Shown here: positions 44,669 to 56,397 of the stretch, one piece after another
Layout: each line of letters starts with the position of its first letter
Numbering within the stretch: the stretch's first letter is position 1
Notes under the pieces: generated by a model
What the model was told of the DNA's origin: nothing
What the model saw: only the letters and a program-made list of their open reading frames with translations
The model's database searches: none
Source of the DNA: Trichobilharzia regenti
Taxonomy: Eukaryota > Platyhelminthes > Trematoda > Strigeidida > Schistosomatidae
Reading direction: 5' to 3'
Length of the DNA: 64,000 bases
NCBI GenBank assembly: GCA_944472135.2
Contig: OX235262.1
Location: 90,246,903-90,310,902, forward strand
Translations under genes and position numbers: made by a program

Positions 44669-46334
44669 CTAAGAGTAACATTTAAGGAAATGGGACATAC
44701 CACAGTTTATATATGAATTCGAGGAAGCCTCAAAGACATGCGCACATAGCAGACTGTATGCACAGTATGTACAACATGTGCATTTCGCCTCATTCCTGTT
44801 TACAAAGAAGATGTGACCACCTTCTGCATAATTAACTAAGGTGGAGGATATTGAATGGAAGAAGAAAAGCGCCTTTGCAAGTTTATGAAAACTTTCTTGG
44901 CAGCAAACGGTGTGGGACACCGTAATATAGACTTCAGCGATGTAAACACCCAGGAAAAAGTGTAAATTATCTTAAAACTAACATCATAATTGTCATATTT
45001 ACAAAGCATCCAGCGGCGCTGACGTATTTTACCTATGGTTGTGTGGTCAGTCCGCCTCCATATTTTCCATAACGTCAGTTCCAGCGGATCACCTTTATGT
45101 AAATATCTTTTCAGCTGCCCATGACCATTCTCAAATCTGTTGTTAGTATTGTTGGTGGACCAGTTGCACGATGCAGCCCAATATTTGCGTGTTCTTAGCC
45201 AGTTTCTTCTAACGTAAGCACTAGCCTCATTGCCTATAATACTTGTGAGGTTTAGGTAACTCCAAAATCTTTAGCAATATATTCTGAATTGTTAACCCAT
45301 CTGTCATAACTGCGCGTGTGCGCCATTCGATACAACCACTTCTTAACACATTGATTTGGGAATGAAACTCACCTTCCTTCTGCATGCCTGGCATACATGA
45401 AAAAGACATAAAACAACACTGTATCTAGGGGATTCCTCCTTTAGAGAGTTCATCCGTGCAGTTGCGCTGTCGACGGTGAATTTTAGTATTTTTGATGTAT
45501 CAGTCATAAATCTCTTAAACGTCTGCAATATCTCCTTGACATCTCCAAACGTTTCTCTCCTAGTAAGAGCAAACAAAACAGTCCTTCCTCTTCCGAATCC
45601 AACAAACTGATATAAAGGCCATCTGTAATAAATTTGGAGAAGGAATTATACCTTCTTGTACTGCAACTTACCCATCTTATTCGTTTTGTAGGTACAATCA
45701 ATTCCAACTACTTCTGGAAACTCATGATACATGTCTATCATATCATTAAGAGCAAAAGTGATTTTAGATACAAGGCCTGCGTTGTCCTGCAGAACACTAA
45801 CTGGGCCTGTTTGCCTCAGTCGATGAAGCAAGTCTCCCAAACTATCAATTTCTATTCCACTGCATCATTTATTTTGATACGAATTACATTTATTTATCGT
45901 AGCCCGCATATTTTAATATCATAATATAGGAGAACTTTGCCGAAATTCCCATGCTCAAAATTCATGATTTCATGGACATCAGTGTTCCTTTCAATAAATG
46001 GTGGGGCAACTGACATTTTCTCTGATGATAGCCGATATCCAGACACATGAGTGGACGTGTAACTTTCTGTCCATGGATGGTTATGCACAGTTTGGCATTT
46101 TTTAACTCATATCCTTCGGATGTCCGCCGTACTGTAACTGTTGGCTGACATGAAATACTTTTGAACCTTAAAATTTTCAAAATTTACACAGTCAACTTAC
46201 CCTCTGTTCCTAAGGCCAGCACCTTGGGGAGCACGTTTACCTCCAAAAGTGCATTTATACCTTACAAACTTGTATTCCACAGGACCGGACAGGTCTTTTT
46301 TACTTGAAGCAGCCCGATAGGACGTGTTGGATTC
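44669..46334 (-). pseudogene. MULE transposase-like gene with SWIM finger, frameshifted
   Basis: Minus strand, from the 5' end: exon 46334-46201 has a FAR1/WRKY-like part (EYKFVRYKCTFGGKRAPQ, GLRNRG). An intron of about 34 nt follows. The next exon has VRRTSEGYELKNAKLC and, after a one-base loss, NHPWTESYTSTHVSGYRLS. At 45840-45660 lies FPEVVGIDCTYKTN, the first MULE DDE block. A ~29-nt intron follows, then VGFGRGRTVLFALTRRE and SPRYSVVLCLFHVCQACRR (LCxFH block). A late part reads NWSTNNTNNRFENGHGQLKRYL. The SWIM finger is at 44810-44760 (CTCCTYCAYSLLCAHVF). Several stops lie between. It may be a MULE element or a decayed host gene of that origin; no TIRs were found. Confidence 0.75.
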
Positions 46335-46805
46335 CTTTAAAAGAAATAATGAACAATTTAGTTAGCACCATAAATGCGTTGAAAGCTTACTTAAAATGTA
46401 CTCACGTATAAAAAACACACAGGGAAGCACTATTCTTCCGAATATAGCCATTTTATCACACAATACAGATGACACATTTCGTGAAGTAGAGGCAGTAGGA
46501 ACATTTTGTAACATTTAATGGATTTAACAATCCCTAACAAATACAACACTATGATTTCAAGTAAATGAACAATAGTATATATTTCAGTGCTTCTGTACCC
46601 TTGCTGTGACCTAGTGAATTTTAGATGGTTTATGCTGACCCAGTAAGCACAAATCACACAGGTCACCGAAATAACAGCTTAAAAACGTGGATCAGTTATT
46701 ACATATATATCCTAATTAAAGACATTAAATGTCTAGAAGTTGTAGTTGAGTTATATTCGCCTAGCAAGCAAAGATGCATACGTCCTATTTTGGACTTAAA
46801 ACAAA
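46335..46805. other. Non-coding stretch
   Basis: AT-rich sequence upstream of the MULE remnant. Any 5' exon of that gene would lie here but none was recognised. Confidence 0.35.
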
Positions 46806-47164
46806 TGTCAGCCACGTCTCGTAAACTGTTAATGCCCAGCTCTTGCTGCACTCGGGCTCACGCTGTTCCTTGAAGTTTCTCAGAAACGCTTAGTAATAAC
46901 GGACGCAAAAACCAAAACACCAATTGGTGACTCGAGGATTCTTTATTGTAACACCAACATATAAACAATGTTACAACTAAGGTCTGTGTACAAATATTAC
47001 AATAATAAATCACAATATTACTTCTGACGGTTTTCTCCTGACTTCTTTCTGAACAGCGACCGATGAGACGATGACTGTCGTATTGATGCCTCCGCGAAAA
47101 TTGGGGAAGTTGGGTTTGAGCAAACAACCAAGAATTGATCGTTCAATCTTCAACTATAATGACA
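46806..47164 (-). mobile_element. BEL/Pao solo LTR
   Basis: A 359-bp inverse LTR of the non-autonomous family, starting TGTCAGCCACGTCTCG and ending ACTATAATGACA. No internal region adjoins it. The flanks ACAAA (46801-46805) and ATAAA (47165-47169) fit a target duplication with one mismatch. The central part differs (CACCAATTGGTGACTCGAGG), resembling the family 2 LTRs and suggesting mixed ancestry. Confidence 0.85.
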
Positions 47165-47477
47165 ATAAATTTATCAAAATTATTAGTGATTTATGTTCTT
47201 TTACCAGACAGTCTCATGCGTCTCAATGTACCTTTTGAAATTTGAAAAATTTAATAAACTGACTAGTTAACAGAGAATATTCTTTTCGATGACTCTGTGG
47301 CTTTCCACAGTCACATGTCCACTCGATGGAGAATAGGATGTTTAGTTTTAATATACGAAGTGCTTTGTTACATAATCTGAGTGTTCTCAGCGATGCTGTG
47401 AAATCCAAGAGTGGTTACCACAAAACCTAGCATTTCTAAGTGTCTGTCGTCTACAATGTGTAGTACTTTTTAGTAAT
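47165..47477. other. Non-coding stretch
   Basis: No feature supported. Confidence 0.4.
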
Positions 47478-47800
47478 AATAATGTATATTCTCATATAAA
47501 CATATAAATTTACATGAAAATGCATGCCATTTTTACAGGCACGATCAAGTATGATATAATATCAAATCGTAGATTGTCTACAAGTTAATAATGTTTCAAC
47601 AGTTAAATATTTGATATATATATATATATAAATACACATTGTCTGAACTAGGCTGTATAGTTATTGAATTGTACAATTGTCCTCCAGGTTGAGCGGGAAA
47701 ATCGACTTCGTTTCGTTTTCATCCCGTGGTTGTCGGCATACGATAACCAACCAATATTGAGGTAAGTACAACGTTTACAAGGGATTGAAAGCTGTTTTAG
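47478..47800 (-). repeat. ~330-bp interspersed repeat with (TA)n (copy 2)
   Basis: An inverted, close copy of 25533-25862, including the TA microsatellite at about 47615-47632. Flanks differ from copy 1, so the shared part defines the repeat unit. Confidence 0.7.
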
Positions 47801-49214
47801 AAAAGTAAAAGTGCTGAGGTGAATCATTAAATTGTAATGAAATAGGTAAGTGCAAGTATCATTAATAAATGCATTAATAAAGAAAACTCCCTAGGCTGAC
47901 AACGTTCATTTGCAATGTATAATGCTACACGTATATCTCGTACTATCATGATGTCCACTTTTGGTTTTAATACATTTATCCTCAGTTGTGCCAGTTGTTT
48001 TTGTTTTATACCTTTTTGTGCATTTAATGTACAACCGTACCCTTCAGAGAGTAGGAATATAATAAGTCATAAAGAGCTGTAAAATGTTAGGTTTAATGGG
48101 ATATAATGAGGATCAAGTAAAGACGTTATTGGAAAATGAATGAGATAAGACATTGTGAAGTGGTATTTAAAGATCAGACAATGGACAGCAAGTTAGTTTA
48201 TAAGATGCCCCATAAATCTGTGCAGATCCCACATGGTCGCATCTCAACAATAGGCTGAGCGAATGGTATATATTTAAAGGTAGAAGCATGATCTGTCAAG
48301 GCGTTCATTATTATCTTTTTCAAGATAAAGATCTAAGCCCTCATAAAAATCAGAAATATCTCGAGCCTTTAATTTGTATATTGCTGTTCCTGCAGAATGG
48401 GGCGATTCACCTTAGTGACCCCCACCATATCTACTGATCAGCTAACGCCACCCTCCCTCCTTTTTTGATGTTAAGCTCTGAGACTATGATTATTATGGCT
48501 ACCGCAAATATATTGCTTGGTACCAGACATGTTCGTACCTCATATTCCATCTCCCTAGCTTTCTTAATGAGTGCTTCCAATAGGTCTCCGCGTACATCTT
48601 TATGAACATTATATATGTATGCATGCGTCCTAATGAACAGATTACTTTACAAGAAGTTAGAACCTTAAAGAATAAAAAGAATAGGTTTTGTGAATAGTGA
48701 AGCAAGATTCAGCAGAACAATATAGTTAGGGATCAATGTAGGTAGTATGAACTGAAGGTAAGGTCGGTTGGCAGGACTTAGTGTACTAAATTATCATGAC
48801 AGTCTTGTATATAGTCAACATTTGACATTGCAAAGTAACCTGTCTACATATATTATAAAAAGATATTAACAGAACCAACAAAATTTCAGCATTTGGTTAA
48901 CAATACTACAGAAGGGTAGTTAGTACTACAGGTAGTCGTAAAGTAAATCAATCTATGTATAATAAGAGCATAGTCAGTGTCATAATTCGTATTATCAAAG
49001 AATACATTAGGCTCAATAACTGAGTGTTATAAGGGAAACAAGCACGGTAAAGCAAGAGAACACTTGCCGCATAGCTATTTTAATCATTTTAAGTATTTTA
49101 ATGACAATCGAATTTCAAGTATTGAACCTACATAATTACTAAGTATTATTATGTTGGTATTGGGACTAGTGTACTTTCCGTAGTTAAATATTGAAAAGCC
49201 ATTGTCTCTCCACT
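47801..49214. other. AT-rich stretch incl. 3' flank of CR1-like element A
   Basis: No gene is supported. The 3' untranslated end of the LINE at 49215 must be within the right part, but its terminus could not be placed. Confidence 0.4.
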
Positions 49215-52200
49215 CTACCAGCAGTTGAGATCTTTGAGGCGGGCTAGGGTGGACATGTTTATATGTTTTTCTAGGCTCCTTTTGAAACTGTCAGGCCTTT
49301 CACAGGATCTTATCTCAGAGGGTAGTTGGTTCCAAAGTTTGCAATATTTAATGGTGAAGAAGTTAGCTCTAGTGGTGAGTTTATGGGTGTTAACCTTGAG
49401 AAGGTAGTTGTGGTTGCGTAGTCCATACGATTTAGGATTAGCCCAGGTTATGGACGAGTTACTGTTACAGTGCTTTCTTATAACTTTGAATAAGAGAAAT
49501 AAATTGCACTTCACTCTCCTTAACCATAAGGGCTCTAAGTCCAGTCGAATACATCTGTCAAGGTATTCTATTTGCTGACCATAGCCTAATATGCGTTTCG
49601 TAAGGAATCTTTGGACACTTTCAACTTTTTTCTGTCTGCTGATTTAAAGCTACTGTATAAGTGGGCACAGTATTCAAGTTTGGGGCGAATGCATATCTTA
49701 TATATGGCTAATCTGGCTTCTGGAGTGTAAAAGTTGCGTAGCACAAAGCCGGTTAGACGTTTACAATCAGATACCACCTTATTTGCATGTTCAGTAAAGG
49801 TAAGATCTGAGTATGTTATCCCGAGATCTGTGACTGTGTTTGTGTTTGAGACAAGGTCACCGTACATGTATAGACACATGCTAGGTTTCCAACGTCCGAA
49901 GTATGTTATCCCAGATTTAGCTGGATTGAACGTTAACTGCCACTTTTCACTCCAATTACATAGACTATTTAGGTCTTCTTGGATTTTACTAACAATATTC
50001 ATATCATTATAGTCAAAATCATAGACAACTTTGAGGTCATCTGCAAAGAGGTATGGCTTGCCATACTTGATCATAGAGACAATATCATTTATGAATACAA
50101 TGAATAGGGTAGGGCCAAGAACACTACCTTGTATCACGCCGCTGGTTATCGGTTTGGATGTTGATAAGTGATGGTTGACTTTAACTAACTGTTCTCTTCC
50201 TGTAAGAAAGGAAGTTATCCACTCAAGAAGCCTTCCACTTATTCCATAAGATAGGAGTTTCAGTATGAGTCTTTTATGTGGGACTTTATCAAAAGCTTTC
50301 CTAACATCTAGAAATAATGTTGCTGCCGAACGACCTTTGTCTACACATTCAGTAATGTGGTCGAAATAATCTAACTGGCACGTAATGCACGATCTTCTAT
50401 TTAGGAAACCGTATTGGAAAGGGGATATTAAGTCATTCGAGAGCAAATACTGAACAATTTGCTTCTTTACAATCTTTTCCATCACACGTGAAACTACGGA
50501 AGTAATGTTGATGGGGCGGTAATTATCTATGTCCGCTGTAGGTCCGGTTTTGTGAATGGGTACAACGTAGGATTTCTTCCAGCTATTTGGATATGTTCCA
50601 CTCCTTATCGAAGTTGAAAATATCTTGAGAAGAAGTAGATTCATGTCATTTCCACCATTTTTTAAGAGGACGGAAGACATTCCATCTGGGCCGGGAGTAT
50701 TAGTAAGCTTAAGAGTTGTGATAGCTTTATCGATTTCTTGGGCGTTTAAGACTACATCGCTTAGACACTTTTCTGTTTTACGAGGGAAATCTATATCCTG
50801 GTCATTTTCTAGAGTGTACAGTTTGGCAAAGTGCGTGCTAAACACCTCACATATATCCTCAGCACTTTCGTGAGTAATGCCACCTAGGTGTATTATTTTT
50901 GGATATGTTGATTTGGAGTTAGTTAACCTACTTTTGAAGAGTTTGGCTATTTCTCCAGTGTTATGTGGCGACTGAATTGCCCGCGTTTCTTTATTCCTAA
51001 GACTTAGATTTTTTAACTCATGGATTCTAATGAGGATTGATTTGATAGCGATTAACGACGATAAGTCGTCATGTCTATAGTAACTTAATGAATGCTTCCG
51101 CAAACTTCTTCTTAATGATATTGGAATAAAATCACCTTGAGGGATTTTGAATTTAATCAGTTTCACAGGCGCTATGACATCATTAACCGACTGTATATTG
51201 TCATAGAAGTTTTTAAGGACTTCCTCTAAGGAGTCATTGGTAAAGTAGGAATCCCAATTAGAGTATCTAATCAAGTCCTGATACAAGTCCCAATCAACCC
51301 GCGTGTATGGTCTTATAGGTGTCCGACTAACTTCGTTTCTGTGTATAGTTTCTGGAGAAATGTTAAACGAACATGCAACTATTTTATGATCGCTACCTGG
51401 GAATTCATGTCCCACATGAATTGTAGATGGTGCTACGTTGATCGTGAATATAAGATCAAGAATGTTATTGGACCTAGTGGGTACATTTATGTGTTGCGTC
51501 CATCCTCCAGTAATGATGGAATTAAGAAGATTATCATACCTCGAGGGTCCACGAAGTGTACGCCATGATATATCAGGCAAATTGAAGTCACCTCCAATTA
51601 TATTATAACTGAAGGGGAGATTGGATGCAACACTAAATATGTTGCTGAGTACGTTATCGTATTCGCGGTTGGATGATGGCGGTCGGTATACGCACCCTAT
51701 AAGGATAGGTTTACTTCTGAGAACTTTTATTTCGACCCACACCGAATCATTAAGTTGTGACAGAATAGGGTGACTAAAATGCGTTGCACAAATGGGTTGT
51801 TTAACGTATATGAGTGTTCCACCCCCACGACCTGTTTCCCTATCCCCTCGAAAAAGATTGTACTTATCAATTGATAAGCTACCATCCACAATGTCACTTG
51901 AGCACCAGGCTTCAGTGATCATGATCAGCGACGGATTGCATATAGAGGCTAACGTACATAATGCTAAATGTTTGTTAAGAACTGATCTAGCATTTATGAG
52001 GATGACGGATAGACTTTGACGAAGTGGTTTTAGTGTATGGGCAATATCATAATAAAATACTCTATGGTTATCAACTGAATATGTGCAGTCGTTATTGGAT
52101 TCATTAATTACAACATTTTGATCACTAGAGACGGTTTCTTTAATTTGATAGTTAGGGATGGGTTGTGAAATGTCACTCGTGAGTAGTTGGTCGTTTAGAT

Positions 52201-52272
52201 ATTGCGTGCTATGGGAGATACTAGTATGATAATCTATGGTATTACTATTGGTATTAGGTGTGTATAAGATGT
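49215..52272 (-). pseudogene. CR1-like ORF2: endonuclease and reverse transcriptase, one frameshift
   Basis: The endonuclease (APE type) begins upstream of the first ATG with VILINARSVLNK, then MITEAWCSSD, GCVYRPPSSN, IIGGDFNLPD and FPGSDHKIV with the catalytic His. RT follows: LTNTPGPDGMSSVLLKNG, NYRPINITSVVSRVMEK, LFLDVRKAFDKVPHKRL with the first Asp, SGVIQGSVLGPTLF, and KPYLFADDLKVVYDF with the catalytic FADD, then LGITYSD. At about 49615, beside an A6 run, the frame moves by one base. The C-terminal part (VQRFLTKRILG, LEPLWLRRVKCN, KYCKLWNQLPSEIRS) continues to the stop at 49215. The protein would nick DNA and copy element RNA at the target. Confidence 0.9.
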
Positions 52273-52275
52273 TTG

Positions 52276-54030
52276 CTATCTTTCGGGGAAGAAGCAGTTT
52301 CCCTGTTGTAAGGTGTTCGCTATACCAGCAAGGAATTGGTCTGATATCATGCGTGCTATGTGCATGATCCCAGGCGTTTCTGCCAGTTGTCGCTGGAGAA
52401 AATTTTGGTCATATGGATTGGCTAGTGTCGTGTAATCTGCATAGTTATAACCGAAATGTGTGATCGGCGTGTTGTTGTGTGCATATGACTTAGATCCCTG
52501 TGTCTGATTAGAGTACTTCCTAGGCCATGATGAGCATTGTGCTGAAATTGGCATGTGACCCCTACTGAATGCATGAGAATTATGACAGGGCACTATACGC
52601 GTTTTTGGACTAACGTCTGTATTCTCAAACTGATGTTTCCTGTACATCATGGTTGAGGGTGCATTCGTGAGGGGTTGAGCAACTTCGTGTTTTCGAAGTG
52701 TTTGGTGAGATATGTGACGATTGTTTTTTCTTATCATAGGACTGGTAGTGGAAGTCGGAAATGATTCAGCTCCTACGGTATGTGAATTACGTCTAACTTC
52801 AGGAACATGACTAAGTTTAGATGATTGTCTATCAGTAGAATGAGCCAGTGACCCATTTGAAACTTTCCTACTTATGGGCTTTAGTGTTCCGGGTCTAACG
52901 TTTGGTTTAGCTTTATCCGTATTAGTCGGCCTGTATAATTTGGGCTGCTGGTGATTAGTAGGATTTCCTAATAAACTGGATTTCTGATGAATAGTCTCAA
53001 CAGTTTTTTTGGTGTTCCTAACGGAAATAGGACGTTTATCATATCGCCTTGTATTTACACCTACCTGGGTGGCCACATGTGATTGCTGCTTCACAGTAGC
53101 CGGGCTAAGAGGTTGTGAGGTATATGACTTCCCGAGAGATTCAAAGTGTACTACTGAATTCAGCTTAGACTTTTTCGAGGGTTTGGCATTAGTGCCAGTG
53201 TGCAAGGGATGCACGTCAATACTGTGATCTGTTGACATTTCTATGTCTGAAATTTCAGTATTTCGAGCTAAGTCTTCAACAGTTGCTTGACTACTGTTAG
53301 TTTGTGTATGCGATATTATCTGGTGCTCTTGGTCATCAGGCAATACAACGAGGGAAGTATTAACATCGGTTGTCTTATTGGGGTTGTCTTCCCTCAGTTT
53401 ACCTGCGCGGCAACGTCTTTGGCAAGAAGTTAAATCAGGTACAATCCTGATATTGGTGTAGGGTGTTGAGGAGCCAAGAGTTTTGCCAGACTCCAAAAAT
53501 TTCTTAGCTAGGTCAATAGACTTAAATTTGAAGAGTACAGGACATGGGTGGTTTGCGGATTTCTTACGAAGACGCAGAACCTGGCAGTCAGATACTGAAA
53601 TGTTGCATGCCTGTAGACAGATTGCTTTAAGTTTGATAATAGGTACATTGTCTGGTATATTATATCCTAAAACATTGTATGAGGACATGACCCTCTTTAC
53701 AGCCTCTGCAGTCAAAAAGTCTAGCAGGCGCTCAGATTTGAGGAGTGAATCTAAGCAAATTTCTTGTGATGGATCACAAAGTTGGAGGAAAGGAGTGATA
53801 CTTTCGAACTTATCCTGCAGGTCTGTTATGGATTTCTGAAGGATCTTTAGATCACTAGTGTTACGGGCTACGTTATCGATTAGTTCTTCCATTAAGTTTG
53901 GTACTATAACTCTCGGTGTATCAATTGATCTTAGTACAAATTCATCGTCAGGACTAATGTTTCTAGTGACCTGCTGACTATTTGATGCTAGTCTCTTAAC
54001 AGTACTAACTCGTTTAATAACTTTGACCAT
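52276..54030 (-). CDS. CR1-like ORF1, intact
   Basis: A 584-codon frame from ATG 54030 to TAG 52276. The N-terminal 100 residues are heptad-like (LMEELIDNVARNTSDLKILQ, SITDLQDKFESI). The middle has VKRVMSSYNVLGYNIPDNVP and the Cys/Lys block CQVLRLRKKSANHPCPVLFKF, shared with the two other ORF1s in the window. The C-terminal half is Ser/Thr/Asn/Pro-rich and basic, as expected of an RNA-binding chaperone (family knowledge). A PHD or CCHC finger was not seen. This is the only ORF1 here without a frame break. Confidence 0.85.
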   Translation of the reverse strand: MVKVIKRVSTVKRLASNSQQVTRNISPDDEFVLRSIDTPRVIVPNLMEELIDNVARNTSDLKILQKSITDLQDKFESITPFLQLCDPSQEICLDSLLKSERLLDFLTAEAVKRVMSSYNVLGYNIPDNVPIIKLKAICLQACNISVSDCQVLRLRKKSANHPCPVLFKFKSIDLAKKFLESGKTLGSSTPYTNIRIVPDLTSCQRRCRAGKLREDNPNKTTDVNTSLVVLPDDQEHQIISHTQTNSSQATVEDLARNTEISDIEMSTDHSIDVHPLHTGTNAKPSKKSKLNSVVHFESLGKSYTSQPLSPATVKQQSHVATQVGVNTRRYDKRPISVRNTKKTVETIHQKSSLLGNPTNHQQPKLYRPTNTDKAKPNVRPGTLKPISRKVSNGSLAHSTDRQSSKLSHVPEVRRNSHTVGAESFPTSTTSPMIRKNNRHISHQTLRKHEVAQPLTNAPSTMMYRKHQFENTDVSPKTRIVPCHNSHAFSRGHMPISAQCSSWPRKYSNQTQGSKSYAHNNTPITHFGYNYADYTTLANPYDQNFLQRQLAETPGIMHIARMISDQFLAGIANTLQQGNCFFPER

Positions 54031-54060
54031 TATGGAGGTAAAGATTATAAAAATTTCTCA

Positions 54061-55034
54061 AAAATTGACAAAAGTGTGTGAAATACTGTTATATTATCTA
54101 AGTAGATAAAAACAACAATAAACAGGTATGAATGTATGAAGTACGAACTAAAAATAGACCACTATCAAACGAGTTAACTCTGACAGTTATAAACAACAAA
54201 ACTAAGGACTTCTCTATAGTTCTTTTGTGATAGATTGCTCTTTATTAACACGAATCTGACTGGATCCAAACAGTATTCTGGAGGTGATAAATTTGGATAT
54301 TTAGCTACCGGAGGTGCAACCAATATCAGCTATAATTATATAGTAGTCAAATATAGACCACGATATTCCAGAATTCGAAAAGATATTTCCACGTTATATG
54401 GAGAGATTGTAACGTCCTACACGAAGCGCGCGGGTGATGTCATGACAAACAATAATTGTTAGGTACTTCTGATTAATCTTATGCAAAGACGCCTTTCAAA
54501 TCATTTTTTGAGCTGCAGAGTAGTCTAAGCCCTGCCCGACTTTCCGTGAAGTCCTGGGGATCATTGAGCAGAGCTATGCTGAACCTAACAAACCATGAGT
54601 AAAACATGTGACGCTTAAAGCCATGAACTTACGTTTATTCCAAGGCTTGTCTGACGTTATGAACAGCACACGCCGACCTGTTTCCTGACTGTAAGCTTTA
54701 GTTACATACCGAGATGATCCCTCTGGGAATATCTGGTCGAGGAGTAAAGGCAGAAGAAAAAGGTTTGCATCTCAGTTTATTAATAGCATGAAGCAGTGGA
54801 GCGTTTTACTAATTTGCAGACATTTGGCCCATTAATGATTTTATATATGCTGTAGAAAATGTTAAAACCATATTTATCAAAGACTTCATGAGCGAATAGT
54901 CATCAGAATATCCTTATCAAAATAGATACGCCCCATCAACAGATGTGAGGGTTTAAAGGGCCGACGGTATAGACGATCGCGATTTGTACGGAGTATATTG
55001 ACGCAAGATCTTATACCAACAACTTCTATATTAT
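54061..55034. other. Non-coding stretch upstream of CR1 element A
   Basis: No feature supported. The transition from the 5' leader to flank could not be placed exactly. Confidence 0.4.
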
Positions 55035-55390
55035 TCGTTTCTCGTGTACCAAAGACAAAACAAAAGACCGGAGTTGATCTTCCAAATTACGAGATATATT
55101 TCGGAACCAAATCGTGGACTGAAGCGGAAGCCAAGCTGGCTAGTTGTCGTGCACGGCAGTGACACGACGGAGTATCAAACGGCGGGGATGCCTGACCGGA
55201 AGCCTTCAGCTAAACAAGTCGACTTAAACTTTAAGAGTCAGCATTTAGTGTTCACTGATGATTCTTATGGTCACGATGTAATTCTTCTCCCAGACATAAT
55301 CTATTCCTATGGTCAGTAATTTTGGGGAATGATTAACCGCTACAGGGCAAACACATGAGGAGCTAAGGGATCATACGGAGTTGTGGATCC
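55035..55390 (+). repeat. Dispersed repeat, unclassified (copy 2)
   Basis: The partner of 18250-18595, in the same orientation and better preserved (GGAGTTGATCTTCCAAATTA, ATTTCGGAACCAAATCG, CTTCAGCTAAACAAGTCGAC). Just beyond, at about 55427, GAAGCCCCATGTTCCACTTG matches GAAGCCCTATGTTCCACTGG at 3054, so it may belong to an RTE-type element. Confidence 0.5.
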
Positions 55391-56397
55391 ATTTGGAGAC
55401 GACTAGAGAGGATGAGATGTGCTGCTGAAGCCCCATGTTCCACTTGGAATCCCAGGAAATAACAACATTATTAATTCGACGGTAACAATTACTAACCTAT
55501 TCGAATTTATAGATAAATAAATAAATTTATTCTCATAGTATAAAGCATGAGGGACGCCAGTTTACAGGCATCATCAAATTGTTACAGAAATAGGACCATA
55601 TTGTTCAGTCACAATTTACAGTCGATAGCAATATATGTTTTACATGTACGCTGGAGATTATGCATACACTTGATAAATGTTAATCCCAGTAGCATAAAAC
55701 AGCTTTTTCACTTATGTACAATCGTTTCTGTGCATGGTTGGAAAAATCCGCTAGATTGTCAGTGAGTGCAACACATCAGGAAATACAGAAGTATTGTCTT
55801 CGCATTAACAAAAAAACCAGGTCTTTGGTGGATGGGTTATAAGTGCCTGGGAAAGAAAAATAAAGCTTGAAGTCAGTTTTCATACATAATTTTGTAGTGT
55901 ACAGAATCCTTGATTTATAGTTCATTGATGTGTTATTTTGAAATCAGTGATTTGTTTACCTCATTTGATCTGCAATGTCATTGTTGGGAGTAAAATACAT
56001 AAGCTTTAGACGCATTGATTATTGGATTCCTACTGCTTGTGGGTATTTACTTCTCGTGAGGAAGGTTTTTGAATTTTAGTTGTTCCGACAGGAGTTGTGG
56101 ATATTAACTGCTCAGCAACATTACGCATATAAGTTCATCACATTATCTTAGGAAAGTTGGGTTGTAGTTGGTGAGGTATATATGATGCCCGACGAGCGTA
56201 CATCTGTCCATGTGATGTTGCGGAGAGTTATACCTTTTTCATGTTGTCGGTTTATGTCCATTTTATTCCACTTATTGTGTTGGGTAGAAGTTTTACAAAC
56301 GAAATTTTTTGTCTGTTTGAGAGTAAGTATCCTAATTGTTAATGTTTTACCTAAAATTATAAATATAGGCAAAAAACAACAGGTGTAGTATTTAAGC
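55391..56397. other. Non-coding stretch incl. 3' end of CR1-like element B
   Basis: No gene supported. The untranslated tail of the LINE at 56398 lies in the right part. Confidence 0.4.

Larger units (their letters stand above)
49215..54060 (-). mobile_element. CR1-like LINE, near-complete (element A)
   Basis: A minus-strand non-LTR element with ORF1 (54030-52276), ORF2 (about 52272-49215) and a short 5' leader. ORF2 opens immediately behind the ORF1 stop without an early ATG, suggesting translation by reinitiation or a similar route (inference). Only one frame break was found. The type (endonuclease plus RT with FADD, ORF1 with a CxxR-K-x-P-C-P block) fits CR1-clade LINEs of schistosomes such as SR1 and Perere (family knowledge). 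Exact 5' and 3' ends are unresolved. Confidence 0.85.
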
